Source: Haliea sp963974125
GTDB taxonomy: Bacteria; Pseudomonadota; Gammaproteobacteria; Pseudomonadales; Halieaceae
DNA length: 64,000 nt
Assembly: GCA_963974125.1 (NCBI GenBank)
Contig: CAXBCH010000022.1
Location: 8,862-72,861, forward strand
Direction: 5' to 3'
In this document: piece after piece, positions 59,936 to 64,000 of the stretch
Numbering within the stretch: the stretch's first letter is position 1
How the letters are laid out: each line of letters begins with the position of its first letter
The notes under the pieces: model-generated
The model's database searches: none
The model's input: only the letters and a program-made list of their open reading frames with translations
Told to the model about the DNA's origin: nothing
Program-made: the position numbers and the translations under genes

Positions 59936-60005
59936 GGAATCTCTCCGGTTGGCTGAACACAGGAACAGTATGGACAAAATCCTGGTAAGGGTGAGCCGTA
60001 CAACG

Positions 60006-60020
60006 GTTAATAACTGTAAA
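60006..60020 (+). promoter_or_regulatory. CpxR box between cpxP and cpxR
   Basis: GTTAA-TAACT-GTAAA is a direct repeat with the exact 5-base spacing of the CpxR consensus GTAAA-N5-GTAAA, with one mismatch. It sits in the 171-base divergent region, 71 bases from the cpxP ATG and 87 from the cpxR ATG at 60107, so it can serve both promoters. Confidence 0.75.
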
Positions 60021-60106
60021 GAAGCGTAGCCGCCGGTTATCACAGCATGGCTTTTCCACCTCGATAACCCCACACTATGAGCGATTGCAAAACCAGAACG
60101 CTTGCC

Positions 60107-60805
60107 ATGACAGAGTCCCTGTTGATCATTGATGACGACCGCGAACTGTGCGCCCTGCTGCGGGAGTTCCTGCAGCTGGAGGGCTTTGTCGTGGCCAGCT
60201 GTCACGACGGGCGCGAGGCCCTGCAACGCTGTCGGCAGGAGGCATTTGACGCAATCATCCTGGATATCATGCTGCCGGGCGTGCAGGGTCTGGAAGTGTT
60301 GCGCAAGCTGCGCGAACAACAGCACACGCCGGTGCTGATGCTGACTGCCCGCGGCGAGGATACGGACCGGATCATCGGCCTCGAACTGGGCGCCGACGAT
60401 TACCTGCCCAAACCCTGCAACCCGCGGGAGCTGGCGGCACGGCTGCGCGCCATCCTGCGCCGTGGACGCAGCACGGATCCCGGCAGGGATACCGAGCTGC
60501 GGGTGGGTCTCACTCATCTCAACAGCGCCGAACGCAGCGCTTCCTGGAATCAACGGGACCTGGAGCTGACCAGCGCCGAGTTCAATATCCTGCTCACGTT
60601 GCTGACCCACGCCGGCAGCGTGGTGGACAAGGAGTCACTGAGCCGCCAGGCCCTCGGCCGCCCGCTGTCGGCCTATGACCGCAGTGTCGATGTCCATGTC
60701 AGCAAGATCCGCAAGAAATTCGCCGCCTGCGGCGCCGACAATCCGATTGTCAGCATCCGCGGCGCGGGCTACCAGTTCACTGTCTCCGCTGCGGAATACA
60801 GCTGA
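60107..60805 (+). CDS. cpxR: Response regulator CpxR-like (OmpR family)
   Basis: The protein is 232 residues from the ATG at 60107 (MTESLLIIDDDRELCALLRE); a start 30 bases earlier is possible. The receiver has acidic pair IIDDDREL, phosphoacceptor Asp in AIILDIMLPGVQ, and Lys in YLPKPCNPRE. The winged-helix DNA-binding domain has LELTSAEFNILLTLLTHAGS and AYDRSVDVHVSKIRKKFAA. It is phosphorylated by the sensor kinase encoded next (ATGA overlap) and should bind the CpxR box upstream, controlling envelope-stress genes. Confidence 0.94.
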   Translation: MTESLLIIDDDRELCALLREFLQLEGFVVASCHDGREALQRCRQEAFDAIILDIMLPGVQGLEVLRKLREQQHTPVLMLTARGEDTDRIIGLELGADDYLPKPCNPRELAARLRAILRRGRSTDPGRDTELRVGLTHLNSAERSASWNQRDLELTSAEFNILLTLLTHAGSVVDKESLSRQALGRPLSAYDRSVDVHVSKIRKKFAACGADNPIVSIRGAGYQFTVSAAEYS

Positions 60806-62160
60806 TGCCGGCACCCTCCCTGTTCGGGAAAGTGTTCCTCGGTTTCTGGGTGGTTACCATCGCCGTGCTCGGCAGCTGGCTGCTGGCCGGGCGCTATCTG
60901 GACTCCCTGCTGCCGGATGAAAACCGGACGCGCCACGGCGACGGACCGCCACGCTTTGTCATGCGCTTGCTGTACGACCTCCAGAATCAGCCCGACGAGC
61001 AGCTGGCGCAGGTCATCGCCGAGGTGCAGAACGAGTACAGGGTGCGGGCCTGGTTGCTGAATGCCAGCGGCGAGGATGTGCTCGGCCGACGTGTGCCGGA
61101 CAATGTCGCGGCAGCGGCCGCGCGCCTGGACCACAGTGGCCGACGCGCTTTCCTGCGCGACGATGGGCGCCATCTTGTCGCGCATCAGCTCTATCGCGAG
61201 GACCTGGGCCCAATGCGCTCGGTACTGGTATTCAAGCCCAGTCGCTCGCGCCTGGTGAATGTCCTTGGCAGCAATCTGTGGTTGCGGGGAGCGCTGGCGG
61301 TACTGGTGTCAGGCCTCCTGTGCTACCTGTTGTCGCGAGTGCTGACCCGGCGCCTGGGCGGCCTGCGCCAGGCCGCTGGCAAGCTCGCCGCCGGCGACCT
61401 GTCCGTGCGCCTGGCGGTGCGCGAACAGGGCGGCGATGAAACCGACGATCTGGCCCGGGATTTCAACCGCATGGCGTCGCAGCTGCAACAGCGTATCGAT
61501 GCCCAGCGACGCCTGCTTGCGGATGTGTCCCATGAATTGCGCTCACCGCTGGCCCGGCTGCGGGTAGCATTGGCACTGGCGGAGCAGAACCCGGCCGCGG
61601 CCGCCACGCAGCTGCAGCGGATCGAACGCGAGGCCACGCGCCTGGACGACCTGATTGCGGAACTGCTGGGGAGCCAGGGCGGTGGCAGCACCATGGATGA
61701 ACACATTGACCTCGTGCCCCTGCTGCGGGACCTGTGCACCGACGCCAGCTTCGAGGGGCGCAAAAACGGGATCGCGGTAAACCTGCAGTGCGGCTGCAAA
61801 CAGGCGCTGGTGCTGGGAGACGGCGGGTACCTGCGCAAGGCCTTCGACAACGTCCTCCGCAACGCCCTGTACTACAGCCCGCCGGACACAGAGATCACTG
61901 TCGCTGCCCACACCGGCGACGGCCTACTGACGGTGACCATCCAGGATCAGGGGCCGGGGATTCCCGTCGCGGAGCTGGAGCGGGTATTCGACGCATTCTA
62001 CCGGGTGGATTGCGCCCGCGCCCGGGAGACCGGCGGCTATGGCCTTGGCCTCGCCATCGCCCGCCGGGCCATCGTCCAGCACGGCGGCAGGATCACCGCC
62101 ACCAACACCCATCCCGGCCTGCGGATGGAAATCATCCTGCCACTGTTTGACCAGCGCTGA
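60805..62160 (+). CDS. cpxA: Sensor histidine kinase CpxA-like
   Basis: This 451-residue protein has an N-terminal membrane helix (GKVFLGFWVVTIAVLGSWLL), a periplasmic sensing part, a second helix (LWLRGALAVLVSGLLCYLLS), HAMP (about 175-230), HisKA with LLADVSHELRSPLARLRVAL and a HATPase with NVLRNALYYSPPDTEI and GYGLGLAIARRAI. It senses envelope stress and phosphorylates CpxR. It converges with an SDR gene 23 bases beyond its stop. Confidence 0.95.
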   Translation: MPAPSLFGKVFLGFWVVTIAVLGSWLLAGRYLDSLLPDENRTRHGDGPPRFVMRLLYDLQNQPDEQLAQVIAEVQNEYRVRAWLLNASGEDVLGRRVPDNVAAAAARLDHSGRRAFLRDDGRHLVAHQLYREDLGPMRSVLVFKPSRSRLVNVLGSNLWLRGALAVLVSGLLCYLLSRVLTRRLGGLRQAAGKLAAGDLSVRLAVREQGGDETDDLARDFNRMASQLQQRIDAQRRLLADVSHELRSPLARLRVALALAEQNPAAAATQLQRIEREATRLDDLIAELLGSQGGGSTMDEHIDLVPLLRDLCTDASFEGRKNGIAVNLQCGCKQALVLGDGGYLRKAFDNVLRNALYYSPPDTEITVAAHTGDGLLTVTIQDQGPGIPVAELERVFDAFYRVDCARARETGGYGLGLAIARRAIVQHGGRITATNTHPGLRMEIILPLFDQR

Positions 62161-62182
62161 GCCGGCGGCCCCGGGACCCGCT

Positions 62183-62935
62183 CTAGCCCAGGAAGGCCTG
62201 ACCGCCGTCCAGGGCAATGCTCTGGCCGTTGACGTAGCCGGCACCTTCGGAGCACAACAGGGCGACAAAGCGGCCAATATCCTGTTCGCAATCACCAATC
62301 CGGCGCTGCGGTATCTGGGCGAAAAACGCCTCCGCCTCCGCCGGGTCGCGCTGCAGCCACCACTCCAGCGCCGGTGACAGCGCGTGCGGCAGGATGGCAT
62401 TGCAGCGAATATTGTCCGGGCCCCACTCGCAGGCCGCGGCCCGGGTCAGGGAGCGGATCGCCTCCTTGATTCCGGCGTAGGCACCGTAACCCGCCATGTC
62501 CCAGCGCTTGGCCGCCGAGCTCCCCAGGTTGATGATCACTCCGTCGCCCTTGAGATGGGGATAGCACAGTTTCATCAGGCGCAGGGTTGCCATGGGACCG
62601 GACTCCCAGCCCGCGGTCACTGCCTCGTCGGTCACCTCCAGCAGCCGTCCCAGCGGCACCTCCTGGGCGTTGTTGACCAGAATATTGAGTGCCCCCCAGC
62701 GGTCGATAACGGCGTCGACACAGGCCTGCAGCGATTCGGGGGACTTCACCTCGCACACCACCGGCAGTGCCTCGCCACCGCGTCCCCGAATCTGTTCCAC
62801 CGTCGCTTCCAGCTTGGCCAGGGTGCGTCCGCTGACGGCCACTTTCGCTCCCTGCGCCGCCAGCGCCAGGGCGATCCCCTGCCCGACCCCTTGCCCGGCA
62901 CCGGTTACCAGCGCCACTTTTCCCTGTAGATCCAT
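62183..62935 (-). CDS. Short-chain dehydrogenase/reductase
   Basis: This 250-residue SDR begins MDLQGKVALVTGAGQGVGQG with the Rossmann motif at 10-19; NNA is present as LVNNAQEVPLG, catalytic Ser in NLGSSAAKRWD, and YxxxK as YGAYAGIKEAIR. The NNAQ variant and the position of the Ser are slightly unusual but compatible with activity. It is divergent from the next SDR with a 211-base gap, which contains three CATTC-type direct repeats but no clear promoter. Confidence 0.92.
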   Translation of the reverse strand: MDLQGKVALVTGAGQGVGQGIALALAAQGAKVAVSGRTLAKLEATVEQIRGRGGEALPVVCEVKSPESLQACVDAVIDRWGALNILVNNAQEVPLGRLLEVTDEAVTAGWESGPMATLRLMKLCYPHLKGDGVIINLGSSAAKRWDMAGYGAYAGIKEAIRSLTRAAACEWGPDNIRCNAILPHALSPALEWWLQRDPAEAEAFFAQIPQRRIGDCEQDIGRFVALLCSEGAGYVNGQSIALDGGQAFLG

Positions 62936-63146
62936 TCGTATTCTCCACCGTGCATGAGAACTTCAGCATACCGTTACCGTCAGTGCGGCAACAGGGCGAG
63001 CGCTGCCTCAGGCCATCACAGCGCGCGCTTTCCCGCGACCATACTGCCATGTTGTACCCGCCTGTGGATGTTGCCGCCGGGGTACTGATGCGGCGTCCCA
63101 TTCACGCTAACATTCGCACCATTCACTGCAAACACAGGAGCAAGCC

Positions 63147-63905
63147 ATGGGTATTCTCGAGGGCAAGATCGGCATCGTCACCGGAGCCGGCCAGGGCATT
63201 GGGCGGGCCATCGCCCAGTGTTTCGTCCGCGAAGGGGCCAGGGTCGTGGTCGCGGACTTCAATGCCGAATCCGGCGAGGAAACCGTTGCCGGCATAACGG
63301 CAATGGGCGGCGAGGCCCTGTTTGTCCACGGCGACGTCAGCGACGAAACGTCGGTAAAGGCGATGGTGGCTGCGGCTGTCAGCGCCTGGGGACGGCTGGA
63401 TATCGCCTGTAACAGCGCCGCCCTGAGCCGGGGTTCCGGCCCCATCCACGAGTACACGCGCGAGGTCTTCGACCAGACCCTGGAAATGTGCCTGACCAAT
63501 ACCTGGCTGTGCATGAAGTACGAGATTCCGGCGATCCTGGCCTCGGGTGGCGGCGCCATCGTCAACATCTCCTCCAACGCCTCGCTCAAGGGCCAGGCGT
63601 TCAATACGGCCTACGCCGCTGCCAAGGGTGGGGTGAACATCCTGACCAAGAGCTCGGCCGCGGAGTACGGCGGCCAGGGCATCCGCATCAACGCCGTGTC
63701 ACCGGGAGTCATCCGCACCCCGGGTCTGGAGAAGTATTTCACCGAGCAGCCGAAGGTCGCAGAGCAATTGAAGAAAGTGGCGGTGCTGAACCGAATCGGG
63801 GAACCGGAGGAAATTGCCGAAGCAGTCGCCTTCCTGTGCAGCGACCGCGCCTCCTTCATCACCGGCCAGATCCTGTCCGTAGATGGTGGCGGCGCAGTTA
63901 GGTAG
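63147..63905 (+). CDS. Short-chain dehydrogenase/reductase
   Basis: This 252-residue SDR begins MGILEGKIGIVTGAGQGIGR. It has the Rossmann motif TGAGQGIGRAIAQC, a CNSA motif in place of NNAG (IACNSAALSRG), catalytic Ser in VNISSNASLKG and YAAAKGG as the Tyr-x-x-x-Lys. It is typical of the 3-oxoacyl-ACP-reductase-like or hydroxysteroid-type SDRs. ACAGGAGC lies 7 bases before the ATG. The stop is followed after 7 bases by the second REP repeat. Confidence 0.93.
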   Translation: MGILEGKIGIVTGAGQGIGRAIAQCFVREGARVVVADFNAESGEETVAGITAMGGEALFVHGDVSDETSVKAMVAAAVSAWGRLDIACNSAALSRGSGPIHEYTREVFDQTLEMCLTNTWLCMKYEIPAILASGGGAIVNISSNASLKGQAFNTAYAAAKGGVNILTKSSAAEYGGQGIRINAVSPGVIRTPGLEKYFTEQPKVAEQLKKVAVLNRIGEPEEIAEAVAFLCSDRASFITGQILSVDGGGAVR

Positions 63906-63912
63906 CGCCACT

Positions 63913-64000
63913 GTAGGAGCCCGCTCTGCGGGCGATCACGCACGGACAAGGTGAATGGCCGCGCAGCGGACAGAGAGGGTGGCCTGGGCCACAAGGTGAA
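63913..64000. repeat. Second REPIN-like copy, truncated by window end
   Basis: The REP unit GTAGGAGC-stem-GCGAT (63913-63936; hairpin GCCCGC-TCT-GCGGGC) is followed by a spacer that matches the reverse complement of the 31960-32076 element over about 54 bases with two mismatches. It then diverges and repeats ACAAGGTGAA, so this copy may be longer or tandem. The partner REP unit would lie just outside the window. Confidence 0.75.

Overview
The window is high-GC bacterial chromosome, densely packed with genes and without phage, integrase, transposase or CRISPR sequence. Gene content (FabY-type ketosynthase, GlxA-type AraC regulator, TPR-sulfotransferase next to a TonB receptor, HrpA, MnmC, MlaA, CpxPRA, a three-antiporter Mrp complex and a large acyl-CoA catabolic gene set) points to a marine gammaproteobacterium, probably of the Halieaceae/OM60-NOR5 type. 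That placement is an inference from gene content; no rRNA or other phylogenetic marker was compared.

Layout. 1-2.2 kb: the 5' part of a fabY-like gene divergent from a GlxA-type AraC regulator. 2.3-10.4 kb: TPR-sulfotransferase, then a tight unit of TonB receptor, Tat-exported spermidine-dehydrogenase-like flavoprotein, NhaC antiporter and cupin, proposed here as a polyamine/amine scavenging locus. 10.6-12.9 kb: thiolase and ribB. 12.9-20.1 kb: a leftward cluster of two DUF35 proteins, two thiolase-fold proteins that lack the nucleophilic Cys, an acyl-CoA ligase, two crotonases and a nitroreductase, divergent from a two-domain extradiol-type VOC protein. This looks like side-chain catabolism of a bulky (steroid-like or aromatic) acid. 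21.3-24.2 kb: solute-binding protein, MFS carrier and RIO kinase. 24.4-31.8 kb: Mrp-type antiporter operon E-F-G-B-C-D-D-x-D. 31.8-32.1 kb: a complete tRNA-Ala(GGC) transcription unit and a REPIN-like repeat, of which a second, inverted copy ends the window. 32.1-36.2 kb: sdaA, gltX and a flavin monooxygenase. 36.4-40.3 kb: Fur-box-preceded ferric-iron ABC transporter. 40.2-47.7 kb: dusA, transaldolase, a TerB-like protein, a STAS/PP2C signalling pair, mlaA and an hvfABC-type operon. 47.8-64 kb: hrpA, MaoC, an unknown protein, an SDR, mnmC, glutaminyl cyclase, a PreP-like protease, cpxP/cpxRA with a CpxR box, and two more SDRs.

The most notable system is hvfABC (45.7-47.65 kb): a secreted precursor with eight EGKCG motifs, an MNIO-family iron enzyme (HvfB) and its partner (HvfC). 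These are expected to make an oxazolone/thioamide-modified, copper-binding RiPP. One repeat pair in this precursor has both cysteines replaced by aspartate in perfect register. Second in interest are the Cys-less thiolase pair with its DUF35 pair (a predicted aldolase-type complex) and the PP2C regulator, whose receiver domain has Glu at the phosphoacceptor position.
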